Source: Metopolophium dirhodum | Taxonomy: Eukaryota > Arthropoda > Insecta > Hemiptera > Aphididae | Length of the DNA stretch: 64,000 bases | Direction: 5' to 3' | NCBI RefSeq assembly: GCF_019925205.1 | Contig: NC_083567.1 | Span: 6,386,001 to 6,450,000, forward strand | In this document: piece after piece, positions 25,861-40,170 of the stretch | How the letters are laid out: every line of letters begins with the position of its first letter | Numbering within the stretch: the first letter of the stretch is position 1 | Position numbers and translations under genes: made by a program | Notes under the pieces: model-generated | Told to the model about the DNA's origin: nothing | The model's input: the letters and a program-made list of their open reading frames with translations, nothing else | The model's database searches: none

Positions 25861-28296
25861 ATTCACAAATACAGTTATCTCAATTTACCTACGATTTATT
25901 TAAAAATGTAGCCTCGGGGTTTTACATGTGGTCGACACCTACGAATTATCCTTCTTTCTCGTATTAATATATTATTCAGTTATTTTTTATTTTATAAAAA
26001 GCGTTTCACATTTATTAGGAACACCAAACTACATAAAATTATGTTATTTATTTTATTTTACACACGGTTATACCTACACTTATATTGGGTGGCCACTTCA
26101 AGTAAAACACAAATATATGAATTCCTACAAAAAGGGAATAAGAAAAATAATCCAAAAATTAAAGCGTTATATAATATGGATTATTCGTGCATTAAAATAT
26201 CAAATATATTGATTTATCAAATAAAAATAATGAATAATTAAATATATCAATCTTATTTCATTATCAAATTCAAATTATCATACTTTCGAGCTCAGTTTTA
26301 GATGATGAATAAAGTTTGTACAAAATGTAACCAATAATAATATTCACTACTACTTTACTCTCGCAGTATAACGATTCCATATTTTATGAATTAAAATAAA
26401 TTCTAAAAGTAAAACCAATATTTTCTTTACCGCATTAAATAGTATAGAAGTTTAACTATAGTTTGTATTTTTATACTTGTAGGTCACGGCTGTTGATATC
26501 ACAATCCAGATAACGCGTTATTTTGTAATAGATATATTTAAATTTCAAACATTCGAAGATAAATACCATTATGCAGGAATTATTGTATAACTATATTATT
26601 ACTTTAATATTACTATCATTATTATTGGGGGAGGCATAATAATAATTATAGACAGCCATGATACATATTTGTTTTATAAATCAATTTCTTATATTTCCGA
26701 GGAAAATCATGTTAGAAGGTAATATTATATACAATAGTATAAGAAAAAATATACTTATAAAGTTATAAATTAATCTAAGCCAACTGTGCATTTTTGTTAT
26801 GTAATATATTATGTTGGTACCTAAGTATAATTTTTTTCTCATTCCGCTTAATTCATTAAAACTGAATTTATTTTTGAAAACTTAATATCTTAAATAGCTC
26901 TCAAATTAAACTCAGTTTGGATAATTTATGAATTAATCAAAACACCAATTTATATAGGTATTTATAAAATTAAATAATTGATGTTATGCAATTGTATATT
27001 AAATATAATTTTAAATTGTATTTTAACTTCACAAACCACAATAGGTACATTTAATTATTTCTTAAAAGTTGAGTCCATACGGCTTAATGTAAAATAGTTT
27101 TCTTATTTTTAACTCATATAGTTTATTCATTTATTTTATCGGAAAATTTTTTTGTTTAATGATTAATTATAATAAATATAAAGGAAAATTAATTATAATT
27201 AATATGTAGGTACATTTGAAAAAAATATAATGTTGTGTTTTAGTTGAACTTTTTTGATGATTGACGAATCTAATAAGAATAAAATTACTTTGATTAGAAT
27301 TATTATAACCACCAAAAATTAGATTTCTATTATTAATTATAAAAAGGAGGAAACCGCACATACCAACCACATTTTATCCGATAGGAATATTGTACTATTT
27401 TATTTTTAAGGTCATGATATTCTGAATTTTTTTATATCTTCAATATTTTGACCATATAAATTAAAAAATAAAATCGTATAATACTCTATATGATATAGCT
27501 TGTTTGGGATTAAAATCACATTAGGTACAAATGTACAATGCAAAGTATAAGCAATTGATAAATTGTAGGCATATACTCATAATAAATTGTGTTAATGGGT
27601 TTTAATAAGTTGTTGAGATAATGAAATTAATTAATTTTAGATGTACGCTCATATATATTATTTTATTACACTATAATTATTTTAATTAATTAATAGGAAT
27701 ATATTTGATTAGAACATAATATATACATTTAATGGCATTTGTTTTTAATGATTAATTGAAGCGAATGTATTAAAATTAATAACACTTCCTTCATACATGA
27801 ATTTTTTAATAACCTTGATATACATTTTAATGCCACAAATTAATGACACCCAACCTTTAAAATTAAAATTCATTTTTATCTGAGTGATGTAATCTTAAAC
27901 TCCCAACATGATAATATTTACCCTCATGCATTGGGTCAACGTTAACTTTTATGGTTATGCAGGGTTGTGTTCATACTTGAAATTTTAGAACTTTAAATTT
28001 TCGTTCGTAATCATATCATAAGTCATTAAAGGGTGAAATGAAATTTCTAAACTTCACCGAAGTTATTAAGTAAGTAACTTTCTTTGGTGTAAAATAATTT
28101 AAGTGCCACTTTCTCGTTTTGTACTAGTTTCTTGAAATTAGTTATTTATACAATTTATATTTTGATTTTATAAATTAATTAATTATACAGCAGTATTACT
28201 ACCTATATTATTTTAATTGTTGTTTATAATGTCAGAATACGTGTTGAGTAAAATTAGTGCACTCATTTTAATTTTGATAGGTAGGTTCTCAAAAAT

Positions 28297-28328
28297 AAAA
28301 TTGTATTCCGTCTAGGGAATACAATTTT
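28297..28328. repeat. Small perfect hairpin
   Basis: AAAATTGTATTCC (28297-28309) and its perfect reverse complement (28316-28328) are separated by six bases. The function is unknown. Confidence 0.6.
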
Positions 28329-29999
28329 TTTAAATAATACTTTTTGTATCAACATTTTTAAAACTATATTTTACATACATAAAAATAAAGAAATCCGAAT
28401 GTTAAGCAAATTTGTATCAAATTATGTTATTTCAGATTTATTTATATATAATCAGGCAATAAAATGAAACTTTTAAACATTTAAAAAACAAAAAAAAAAA
28501 TTAAATAGCCTATTCAATCTTATTTTTGTAAAAAGAATTATTGATTTATTATAACTTAAGAAATTATAAAATCTAAGATTTATATACATGCAATCTAAAA
28601 TAGTATCATATAATATAGTGTTATATTAAGTAAAATATACTCATTTATATTTACATTTTATCGACTGACATTTGTTTTCAGTGAATGATACAAATGGCAA
28701 ATAAAGAAATAATTTTATATTGTAAATAGTATATTTGTTTATCTTGTAAAAATAATATTAGATATTCTGTTCGTCAAATAAATTACGACACAATAGGTAC
28801 CTATTGTTAAGAATTTCTTCGTCTTAGCTGTATCTAACCCTCGGCGAAAACTCTAAATAATATAAAACTGCAATAGTATAAAATATACGCGCAGACTAAT
28901 AATATATTTAATATTATACATTAATATATAATATATTATGTGTGTGGGTGTGTTAGAATAATTTTTGCCTGAATAAAAACCTCCGATAACTCCGCCGTTG
29001 GATTTTAAATGGAATTGTTTTGAAATCCTACCAGTGCACTTCCGTAACTCCCTACTCAATCATTCCATTATGCCGGTATAATGCCGTGGTAGCCATAGCA
29101 ACGGCAGTCCTAAAACATCATTACAACTAAAATCTATTAAACCTTTAACCCCGATAAAAATGTATCATGCAAATTAATATGTCTTTAAAGTGCCATCAAC
29201 GACCTGATTATTTTCGTTAAATCAAATTACGCACCAGAAATAGCTATAGTATAAAAGGGGCTCGATCATTAATCATCGTGTGAAATGTATACACTTATAT
29301 ATTATGCGTATACGCCGCAGCCAATATTTAAAACAAATAAAACGGCAACCGTTAAACGACGAACATATTACATTCAAATGTTAAAATATCGACGATAATA
29401 TTCAAGTTATCGTCATGCTTTTGTCGTGTTTAAAAATCTGAAATACAGCCCAAGCGAACTAATAGTTTCAAATCAATTTTTTTAAATTATCTAATCATGT
29501 AAGACGTAATAAGTATACATATTATATGCTTATCCAAATCCAATTCACTCTCTGATTTCATATTTAATTATAACAACGTGTTCATTCGTGGTTTACATAG
29601 GTACCTACGTCATAGTTTCCCGATTTGTATGGTTATTAGTTATTACACTTTTTAAATTATTATGTAGTATTTTTCCCGATATAAAAATACAATGTATTCT
29701 CTTTGCACGCATTTGTTTATTTATATTTTATACGTGGGTGCTATTCCAGCGGGGGTAAAAACAAATATTGACTTTGTCGAGAAGTATAATAATCATTTTT
29801 CTTTCAGTTTTTGTACGTTTCAATAAAACAGACGATTGTTACAATAAGCATAACATTATATGAAATAAGGACGCATAAAATGCATAACCTATAAAATGTA
29901 TATTTTTATTTTTATTCTGTTTCACGAATAAATGTAAATTTGAAAACATATTTTAACTTGTCGGCTGTCGTTTACCTGCACGCGAATATATATCGTTCG

Positions 30000-31350
30000 A
30001 AAACCGCTTTCGCATTGTAATTTTAGTGTCTGTCATTATACTGTCGCGTACCTATTCTTTCTATAGTTTCGATAAAAAAAAATAAATAAATAACGATGCA
30101 CGAATGATGACGTATCGGCCGCACGACGTTTTCGATACATCATATTATTATGATACGACCGTAAGTCCTGTGCGAGACGTTAAGACATTTGTTCGGTTCA
30201 CAAAAACGAAAAAAATATGTAAGTATGGATAATACAAAATATACGATGTAAGAACGGCGTTTTTTAGGAACCCGTGCGTAACCGCGGATTTCTGGTATTA
30301 CAATATTGGTTAGGGTCGATATCAAAAGGGTCGTCGGATGTCTCACGACTAAATGAGAGGGGAAACGAAGGAGGTCAGAATTCAGAAGAAGAAAATCTCG
30401 ACCGACGAACCACGCCACACCGAACAATTTGTACAGAATTCTATACGAATATTGCTGGTGGGAAAAATCTGATTGCCGTTCTATAACGTCCGCAGGTGTT
30501 CATAATTTAGGCCAATAATATACCCAACCTTGGGGGAGGGGGGTTGTGGGGAGATACTTAAGCGCTAACGGGTTGAGAATTAGCACGCTTCTCTCCACCC
30601 TCGAAAGTACAAACCCTGCGGCAGCGATCACGTTCGAAAACGGTTGTCCGGGTGGTGCAGGGCCACTATTTCTACCCAACCGGCAATGGTAATTTATAAT
30701 GTAACCTATACCTTACCTATATATACTGCAAGGCTACAAATCAATATAATTACAATATAAAAATAAAATAAAAACGAATTCAAAAAGAGTGTGCAGACTT
30801 GAGTGCATTCGAATCGCCCAAAATGTAGTCGCCCCTAACCTCCCACCAACACCTTGTGAGTTTTACCAATGTACAAAAAAAAAGTGTAGATCACGATACA
30901 TTTTCTCGTTCAGTTTGTCACAGTATTATTTTTTCACCATCGCGCAAATATCGTTCTTTTTACATTTAAAAAAATTATTGATTTAAGATGGCGTCGGACC
31001 CGTCCGAATTAGTCTCCGTCGTCTTTGTTCTCTCGTATAGCACTCGGTAATTACCTTACATTGTGCATCCCATTTTTAAGCTCTGGGACTGCTGTTATTT
31101 AAGGTTTCCCGGACATATACCGCAAGGGAATATACCACGGGCATTCGTGACGCTAGGTTGCAACCCGCGATTGTGACTTTTACCAATACCGGAAATTTGA
31201 CTTTTCACCTTTTTCAAATCTCAATGTCAGTTAAATTATTCCGAGCACGTGGTTCGTTGGCTCTTCATCTGCAAGTTTGCGAGATACTCGAAATCTCTGC
31301 TTCATTATTACGACGAACGTATATAGGTAGTTGGAGTATAATAATATTAT
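30000..31350. promoter_or_regulatory. CpG-richer pocket, possible regulatory or first-exon DNA
   Basis: Base composition rises above the surrounding A+T-rich DNA, with many CpG steps (for example CGTATCGGCCGCACGACG near 30112 and GATGGCGTCGGACCCGTCCG at 30987). It includes a 20-codon frame starting ATGGCGTCGGAC at 30988, with a possible GTAATT donor at its end. I cannot assign a gene. This could be a promoter, an enhancer or simply a less A+T-rich segment. Confidence 0.25.
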
Positions 31351-33150
31351 GACACTTCGGAGATATTATACAATTTTTGTATTCTCGTGACTATTGTGGT
31401 ATCTATCGCCGATATCTGATTAAGAACAAATATTTTGTGATCTCGTTGCTTACCAGACGAAAAGACGAGTCATATTGTTCGATCCCAAGTATACAACAAT
31501 TCGAAAAAATAGTGTATCGTCCACAAAGATCTAACAACTCGTAAACCTAGCTTAATTTGCTGATGTTATAACATAAAAATATAAAACAATAGCATTGAAT
31601 GTATATATATATACAATATACAATATAATATACCTACTGAATGATAATAGTTATATCTTGTACCCATACCTATGACCTAGCTATTATGGGTGCCCACAAC
31701 AACGGAACAACGGTGTTGATTGAGCATAATTGTTTCGTTATAAACGAGCAGCCACGATTTTTCTACAAAACGTAATTGATTACACGCTGGTTACTAATTG
31801 ACAATATAACAGCACAATGTATGCGATCCATTTAACATTAAACACAAAACCCGTTGTCGTCATTCATCATCATCGACGTCGTTCTGTATAGAAACTATAA
31901 TAATATAATATAGTATTTGACTAACTGTTATAAATGTATTTGATTTCAAGATTGTATTTATAATGCAAATAAACACATTCAAACGAAATATAATGTTAGA
32001 GATGTCATGTATATACTCTTCCCGATTGTTGGTAGTCTTACGCGCACAATATAACGTCAAAATAATAATATTGGAAGCGTGCAATAATTTAATAAATACA
32101 TTTATATGAGCTATTGATTGTAAAAAGACGATGTATACCTGTATTATAATAGGAACATGAATAGCAGCACATAAACAAGATGTTTAACCATATTTTGTCT
32201 CGTACAATTTATTTTGATTTTGAACATAGTTTAAAAATTCAAAACTGTCAATAAAAAGGTCTTAGTTTTTCAAAAAATTTAAAGTTTAATCTTCTATTTT
32301 CATAGACATGCCAGTATACCACTGTGCTCTAGAATTTTAAAAGTTTTAAATTTAAAAAAATGTAGTACCCGAGTAAAACAGTTATATAATATCAAAGACA
32401 CATCCGGCCAACGGGTGCGATATGTATACACGTATTGGACATTGGTACATATTATATAATAATATATTATAGATAGGTACATGATATTATTTCGGTCAGA
32501 GTGAACCGAGCAAACAGAGGGCCATATTTTTTATCGTGAGAACATTTTTTTTTTTTAGATTATCTACTTATACATATTTTGCAGGTATATGCAGGATTAT
32601 TATTCATCGCTTTGCTTTCTTTCGTCCAATTCATGGTTAAACACCCTAGAAAAACATTTTCTCATTCTATTATAAATTTTAAACGGAATTAAAAGAATAC
32701 GAAACAATTATTGATACAAAATATTAATAATGTGATTCCTATTTCACGAAATCTTTTGCTCGTCACTGATAGACAAATTTTTATCGACTTCTAGAATACG
32801 ATCAATGTTTTGGATTGTAATTTTTAATTTTTATCTCGACAAATGTAATAATGTTGTGCATTTTTATGAAAAAACCTTCTCTGTAAGTTGGGATTGTGCT
32901 GAAACTCCATATTTTATAAGTATACATTTCGGAAAAATCAAACATTAATAAATCGTTGCGCTATGTGCTATGCAGTGTAATAAAGCAGGATGTATATATG
33001 GCTTTGTTTAAAATACCAACCCAACACATACCTAATTAATATGGTTACATTATAATAGTGGTATGTGTATTATGTGGTAACGTATGACAACTGCTGTGAT
33101 GTAATTTCCTGGCAAAATGCTTTTCGTTCCGTCACCATCGTCACTGCACT

Positions 33151-33192
33151 GATGTAAACGAAATCGATACTGATGTAATCGAAATCGATTCA
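33151..33192. repeat. Tandem duplication of a 21-bp AATCGAT-containing unit
   Basis: CTGATGTAAACGAAATCGATA is followed directly by a second copy differing at two bases. ATCGAT-type sites are bound by several insect transcription factors, but two copies alone do not show regulation. Confidence 0.6.
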
Positions 33193-36100
33193 ATAAACTT
33201 GTATATTTTGGTGTTATGTAAAATTAATATAAAGTTTGTGTAAGTAGTTTAGTATACGTTTACATAACAATATTTATTCCTATTTTTTTTTCACTTTTTT
33301 TTGATTTTTAGTAAAAAAGGATTTTAAAAAATGCCTCATTTGTCATTATGATAGTAACCTGATACTAACCTGACCTTATAGTACTAAACAATAAATTAGG
33401 TTATAAAAATATTGGCAGTTTCTGGTTGCATAAATAATCAATAAATATTTAACGAATCAATATAGTGAGCTAATTATCTTTTTGAGATAATTTAGTGACC
33501 CATGATTGGTTCATTAAGTTAATCAATTTTTTTATGCAACTCAGGATATATATACCTAGGTATGTTAAATTTAACAAAAATAAATATTGCTTTTAAAATT
33601 GATCGATTTAAATTATAAGTAACCCATAAACTAATAAACATTTTTACTAAAATAACAATTATCAATACATAAAACCTTTCATACCTATTGTAAAGTATTA
33701 TAGTTGATTAGTGATAAGAAAATCTAAAACCTGGGCTTTGGGCTCGTAAATGATAAGGGATTAAATAATATTTATAACATGTACCTGTAGGTATAAATAT
33801 TATTTCAATTATTAAGTGCGAGTTTTTATTTTTAATCTCAATAAGTATCATAGTGAGTTTCGTAGAATTTATATTTAACATTTTTTTTTTCTGCTTCTTT
33901 TAAACATTATGAAATGTGTAATATAAAACAGAATCTGAAATAATCAATCTTTTGTCAAGTATTATAAAGGTTCGACGTCTGGAAAAGTTCTAACACGCGA
34001 TGCTTGTTGAGGAGTAAGATTAAAAGCCTATCATTCTAAAATAAAGGTAATCGTTTCCTTTATCCGAAACTTAAAAAAATTAATTTTCTCATTGTTTTAA
34101 ATATAAAAATGAACATATTTCTTGCTTTACACAGAATATAAAATATTAAAAATTATGTATTATTGAATATAAACAAACGATAAACATTAATTTTTCAAAT
34201 GAAAATCTCCTTTTTACAGTAAATGGTTAAGGAGATATTTTTTGAAAATATTAATGCGTCTATATATCGAATTTCAAATGAGTATAATATTTGAATTGTT
34301 GAACTTTGTGTATTAAGGACTATTGTTATAGTCTTTAATAAGGGTTTGACATAAAACGGAAAATGTATGTTAATTTTAGTCCAGCAATCAAACAATTAAT
34401 AGTTTATACTAATTACAAAATATTAATAGATTAATATCAATTATTTTGAAATCATCATAATCCATATTATCCGTAGTTAATATAATTTAATACCTCAGAA
34501 AACCTACCCGTTCGAATTTCGATTAACATGCATCAACATTTTCAAAAAAAATATCGGCTACAAAACATCTGAAAATCTAACAATTTCCAGTAAAAGGAAC
34601 AAAAAGATGGTTCTTATTGAGGAAAAAAAATTTTTGTCACCACAGGAAACTCCTTAAATGACAAAAAATCTAATTATTTGAAAATATGGACATTGAGTGG
34701 TCATACTTCGAATTTGTAAGATTAGTTTTTGAATAAGTGCTTATAGGTACTTAATTAAAAGAAAAAAAATATGAGGTGAGCATGCTTGGAGTACGAGTAT
34801 AAGCTGCACGTGTATCTATTTTATATCCTTGAGGAATTATTTATAATAATATGCAGAAAGGTACCTACACTACTATGCTCACCTAATAATACACTTGATT
34901 TATCAACAAGAAAATTAATATGGAATAAAACTATGATGGAAAATCGGATCATTTTGTTTAATTTTATATTCATCGATTATAGTTGTTTACAAACTAATCT
35001 TTTTTCGCTTCACGTTCGCATCACGATTTACAATAATGTGTGCCGCGAAAATCGCTTGAATATAGTTAGGTAGGTTCGGAAGGTATACTGAGCCGCAGTG
35101 AAGGGTTACAGTTTTTATCTGTTTTTACATTCAGTTACGCACTACAACGAAAAATACGATAGGTATTATATTATTATCATCCGACTTAACATCGGTGTCC
35201 CCCATAAAAATCCGGATTAAATTGTAGAGTTTCTATAATATAAAAACAAACGACGAATTGATAATAATACATTTGTTGGTTCTTCGTTTGGTTTTTCGTG
35301 TTCTGTCATGCTATGAGAATTGTTTTAAAAAAAAATGTATGTAGAATATTATAAAAAATTCAGTCAACTTTTTTGAGAGTTTAATTTAATATGATTTTTT
35401 TCGATTTAAAAACAATAAAAACTTTTTACGATGTAGGTATGTATAGTGATTATATGGGAATGTTTTTCATCAAACATTTAATTAAACATTTTATCTGTTT
35501 TTTGAAATATGTATCTCATGTCTAAACCTCTAAATTATTTCGTTTTTATCGTGGTTTTTTTTTATTGAACATTATATTACAACCATTTTGTTTACCTTTA
35601 TTATATATATAAACCTAACTCTAACAATTTATTATTTATACGTTTATTTTACGTTAAGTATGTACTCAAACAGTAGTTAACATTTCAATTTAATGTTATT
35701 TTTATACAAAATATTTAATGCCGTTAAAAATAATGATTGATAACTTTGTGAACGAAAATTATAATATTATGTTGGTATATATTATAGGCCATAGGGGTAT
35801 TATATTATGATTTTGAATGCGATACAATTAATATTCTAATAAAGGCCATTATATTTTAAAAGTATTATTCCTAGGTCTTACTTGTATGTGGAGGTGTATA
35901 TTAAAAATTCAAATACTTCCACCGTTTTTGTTTTAAAAACAAATATAGGTTTACCCGATAGATGAACAATACACAAATACGACATTATATATGTGATGAC
36001 GTATATAGTAAGTACACTACGATTTTGTCATAAACTTTTAGTATAGTTTTGCTAAGTTTACTATTTATACAATCTCGCGTTCGTTACCACATATATTTCA

Positions 36101-37009
36101 TCGTATACACGGTATATAATATATATTTTATATTATTGTTATAACTGTTTTCTTTGCGTTGTTGTCTAAACTCGATATTTATCATTTATGTGTTTAGTGG
36201 TGTATATATAGATCTAATTTTTATAGAGCTTATACACATCAACGGTTTTAATTGATATCCACGTGTTTGACTTTGACATAGTGACATATTATAATACCCA
36301 GTATTAAAATGATGTGAGATAAAATCGTTGTATCGATTAATATTGAAGTATTCAATTGATTTTTTAAATGATTATATAGGTACACGCGCAAATGCAATAT
36401 TTAGAATCGTATCACTAAGAAGTAAAAATTCTTAAAATATAAATTTTTATAATATATTATTAATATGAACTTTTTGAGTTAATGTTCTATGTAATAATTT
36501 AGTTGTACCTTGCTGTCTGCAGTGATCAAACTTAACATTTATCGTCTACGTTGTGTTGAATAATGCGTACTATCAGACATCAGTGGCGTATTTAGGATTT
36601 TGCTGCCCTAAGTACACATTTTTTTTTAATGCCCTTTCCCCCCATCGGTTTTTCATAGTTTCATAATTTTTCTGACCCATAAAAATACTTAAAACACATG
36701 TATACCATGTGATATAATGGTAATTGTATCATGCCGGTATCGTAAGTACTATCAGTAGCAAAAAATAACGAAATAATCAAAGCAAATCGTCAAATGTATT
36801 CATTTATTTTTTATCTATTTTTAAAGCAATAAACATACTAAAAATTAAAATGTCTTGAATAAGACATTCATAAGGGCCGATCGATGAAATGTGACCTATT
36901 GCATTCAGATAATTGTTAAAATCAATATAAATTTTTGTATAAATCAACCGTTCAATGATAATTATTAATAATTTAAAAAAATATCATTTACCTATCTACG
37001 ATTATTTTT

Positions 37010-37330
37010 TTTTTTAGTTACACCAAACAACTAAAATCAATTTTGTCAAAAACTTGTCTTGTGAAAAAATTTCAGTTTTTCCTTAATTTTTTTTTGTTCT
37101 CCTCGTCGTTTTTAAATATTACTGGGATACTCTTTAAATTACCAACTAGATTCACTTTACCACTAGAAAAGATACTGAAAGTGAAAATTAAAGCATTATT
37201 TCAACTATTTATCGTGTATATGGAAACACAAATCAAAAATCATCACACATTACTGCAAAATCATTGTCTTCTGCATCGATCCGCCAAGAGTCTAATAATA
37301 TTATGTAAGAAATACAATAATAATAATATT
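37010..37330 (+). repeat. High-copy repeat fragment nested in the hAT-like element
   Basis: Shares AGTTACACCAAACAACTAAA, ACCAACTAGATTCAC, TATTTATCGTGTAT and GATCCGCCAAGAGTCT with copies at 3.9, 13.0, 55.5 and 60.9 kb. Confidence 0.65.
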
Positions 37331-37399
37331 ATTGTCATCACTCATCAGTAATTATTTATTATTAGAAAAATATGTTAATATAAAAAAAGTTAAAATTGG

Positions 37400-37666
37400 T
37401 AAAATTACCAATGCAATAAGGCCATATCTCAAAAAATTTATTGTTTTTATAAATAAATACTATTTCTAGCAAGTTTAAGTTTTTAAAAAGTACATCATCA
37501 AACTTGCAAGAAATTTTCGAATAAAATTAGTTATATTTATATATGGCTAAAGATAACTCGCAAAATTACTGTAGTCTGTTAGCTATTAAATATTAAAAAC
37601 GCTTTCCTGCACAATCTACCATGTTTGATATACGGCCCTCTTGTATTGACAGTACGATGTTACTAA
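37400..37666. mobile_element. Fragment of the 46.5-kb inverted-repeat family
   Basis: Ends GATATACGGCCCTCTTGTAT then TGACAGTACGAT, almost identical to the right end of 46510-46904. Inside it shares AAAAACGCTTTCCTGCACAA with that element's AACGCTCTCCTGAACAA. The other end is degraded (GCAATAAGGCCATATCTC near 37412). Confidence 0.6.
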
Positions 37667-37722
37667 CATAATATCCCTCAACTCACAAGAAATGTTTAGT
37701 TTAGGCCACGGATAGTATCTAT

Positions 37723-37893
37723 CAGTGGGGTAGACATGGATTCTGAAAGGGGGAGATTAAAAAAAAAAACGACATAACTAAATGGGAGGGGAAAATTGGA
37801 AAATCCCCCCACCCTCTCAAAACTTTTTACTAAGGTAATAAAAATCCAATGGTGGGATCTGACCCTTACGTCCCCCCCTTGTCTACGCCACTG
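37723..37893. mobile_element. 171-bp hAT-type MITE nested in a larger element
   Basis: Ends CAGTGGGGTAGACA and TGTCTACGCCACTG (one mismatch), flanked by GTATCTAT (37715-37722) and ATATCTAT (37894-37901), an 8-bp duplication with one difference. It is rich in poly-purine/poly-pyrimidine runs. Open frames crossing it are by-products. Confidence 0.8.
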
Positions 37894-40133
37894 ATATCTA
37901 TATCCGTAGTTTAGACACAGAACCATAGGTTGAGGTATTCGACGAATAACACAAGCTCATATTATCGGATGTAGAGATTGTTTGCACAGATTAGCTTTGT
38001 TTATATTAAGATATTAATAGAAAATTTTGTTGACATTGATTTGATAACTGCCTAAATCATTGTAAATCTGTTTTCAAAAAAAAGCTCCCCCAAAAAAGTG
38101 CTGCCCGAGGCTACTGTCCCACTGCCCCTCTAAATACGCCACTGCGTACTATTATAATATGTAGTACGTCTCGAATCTCAATTATCGTATTTGGTTGTTT
38201 TGTATCGTAATAAACTAGTTTAGTATTATAAATATTGTAATAGGTATATTAAGACACCTAAGTACCTCACCTTACACCAACACCACAATTTCTATGTCGA
38301 GACAATATAATATTGTCTACACGTCGCTTACATCTGTCGGATGTGTTTGTTTGGATGTTTGAATTTCGGTTCAAATATAATATATAATAATATGTCAGGG
38401 CGTTCATAAAACACACATAATTACATTTTACTTATGAAGTCTCGTGTATGGAATATTTCATTATTAATTATTGTTACACCCCGAATTCTGAACCCGGAAC
38501 CTTTCGCGTTAATACACGCTAAATAATTTATTGCTTAATTACACGAAAATCATTGATTATTAATAATATTTGGCATTTGCGTAAACGCACTTTGTATCAT
38601 ATGTATAATAATATGCTGACAACAATTTAACAATAAGGCTGAGAAAATGTATTTTTCATTTTTCAACCATACATTACGATTATATTATTATATTCAATTC
38701 CTAAAAATAAATGAACGATATTCCTCAATTTTACATTAACGTTCAATCACTTTGCTATTGTTTATATCAATTTATAACAGTTTTTGAGTACTTTGGAATT
38801 TTCGATAAACTACAATAAAAACAGAAGTGGTTTACAAACACTAAAACGAATGCAGAAGATAGTATAATGAAATAATGGTTTAAAATGATGGAAAACTTTT
38901 CTATTAGCAAAACAGTGTTTATGAACGTTTAAATTGATTTCAGTTGACCGTTCCGCGGCATAATAATTAAAATAAACCACTACATTAAATAAACAAAATA
39001 ATATTATCTATGGATAATTACAATTTGAACAATATACAAGGCGTTATTGTTAGCAATATTTATTAATTAATAAAACCACGATTGATGGACTACTTTTCTA
39101 AACGCATATTAGTCACCGTTACTCACAATTATATGCGTATGTCACCAATGTGTAAACACATAATATAAAGTCATAAACCATTAGCCTAACGTCAATACTA
39201 AAAAAAAAAACGTATTGGCAAATCACCGCGTGGACTATATTGAACACAGTAACAGAGAACACAGAGGAAATAATAACTACTGTATGAAATTACCTAATAC
39301 TATTGGAAAAAATAACGCGTAAATCAACACTGCAAGATGATAACATAATAACCTACTTAGAGTATTGTTCAAACCCGTATTCCCGCACTTGCTGGTGTGT
39401 ATACGTCCACCTCGTTAATTGCCCCAAATAAACTGAGTGGCACGAACAGAATACATTTTCGGGGAGTCTGAAATAATAAATCACCGCGGTTCGTGATCCC
39501 GGGCTTTTGAAATAATTTGAACATTGAACCGTTTATATTTCAATCATTGCGCTGGTGTAATGATAATATATTTGAACGCGTTTTTACCCTGCAAGTGGCT
39601 TAGTCTATCAAAATATTATAAAGAGAAGATATCGGGAGGGTGCAAAGTTGTAACCCTCAAACCTCCCCCGCTGTCGTGTGCACGATAATATATAGGTGTA
39701 CCCTATTATATTATAAGGAAGACAAACGCCGTCCATAGCGACGGTATAATAATAATTTCAACTCAGCACCACACATCGTGGCTAAACGAATATTTACAAG
39801 ATTGGTGTCATGGTGATGTTGTGTAGGTAATATAATATGTATAATACCTAAATATTATCACACATGCATTCGACGGTGTCTTTATAGGCGACATTATAGT
39901 GCAGACCTGATATACATGAAGCATTGTCTATATACCTATACGACGGTGGTTTTCGTGAAATAATATACAATACACGTACGCGCAACGTGCGTTGTTTCAC
40001 TCACTCTCTCTCACTATTATATATATATATATACTATACATAAAACCTGCCTGGGTTTGCGTGTTTTTTCGAAATTACGGTCGTGCCAACCAGCACCTCA
40101 ACCCCCAAACTACCTCCCCAATCACCACATGGA

Positions 40134-40170
40134 ACACACACACACACACACACACCACACACACACACAA
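40134..40170. repeat. (CA)n microsatellite
   Basis: Runs of CA dinucleotides with one interruption (CACC) in the middle. Confidence 0.95.

Larger units (their letters stand above)
21798..36565. other. Gene-poor A+T-rich region upstream of the RGS gene
   Basis: Apart from two high-copy repeat copies (22930-24460, 25204-25860), a hairpin at 28297-28328, a tandem duplication at 33151-33192 and a CpG-richer pocket at 30.0-31.35 kb, I see nothing I can name. Open frames here are short, low-complexity and not bounded by convincing splice sites. 5' UTR exons of the RGS gene may be hidden in it. Confidence 0.6.
36574..38144. mobile_element. Nested hAT-like element, about 1.57 kb
   Basis: Inverted ends CAGTGGCGTATTTAG (36581-36595) and CTAAATACGCCACTG (38130-38144) are perfect. 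The 8-bp CGTACTAT lies directly outside the right end (38145-38152) and also at 36566-36573, but seven bases (CAGACAT) separate the left copy from the left CAGTGG. Either the true left end is CAGACATCAGTGGCG or a small insertion followed transposition. Inside are a fragment of the high-copy repeat (about 37010-37330), one end of the 46.5-kb family (about 37400-37666) and a complete small MITE (37723-37893). No transposase remains. Confidence 0.75.

Noticed and set aside
30140..30486. Overlapping open frames on both strands at 30.1-30.5 kb as a gene
   Set aside because: No recognisable domain and no clear splice signals; kept only as part of a CpG-richer pocket.
37696..37926. Minus-strand 76-codon open frame
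   Set aside because: Covers the 171-bp MITE at 37723-37893 and its duplications.
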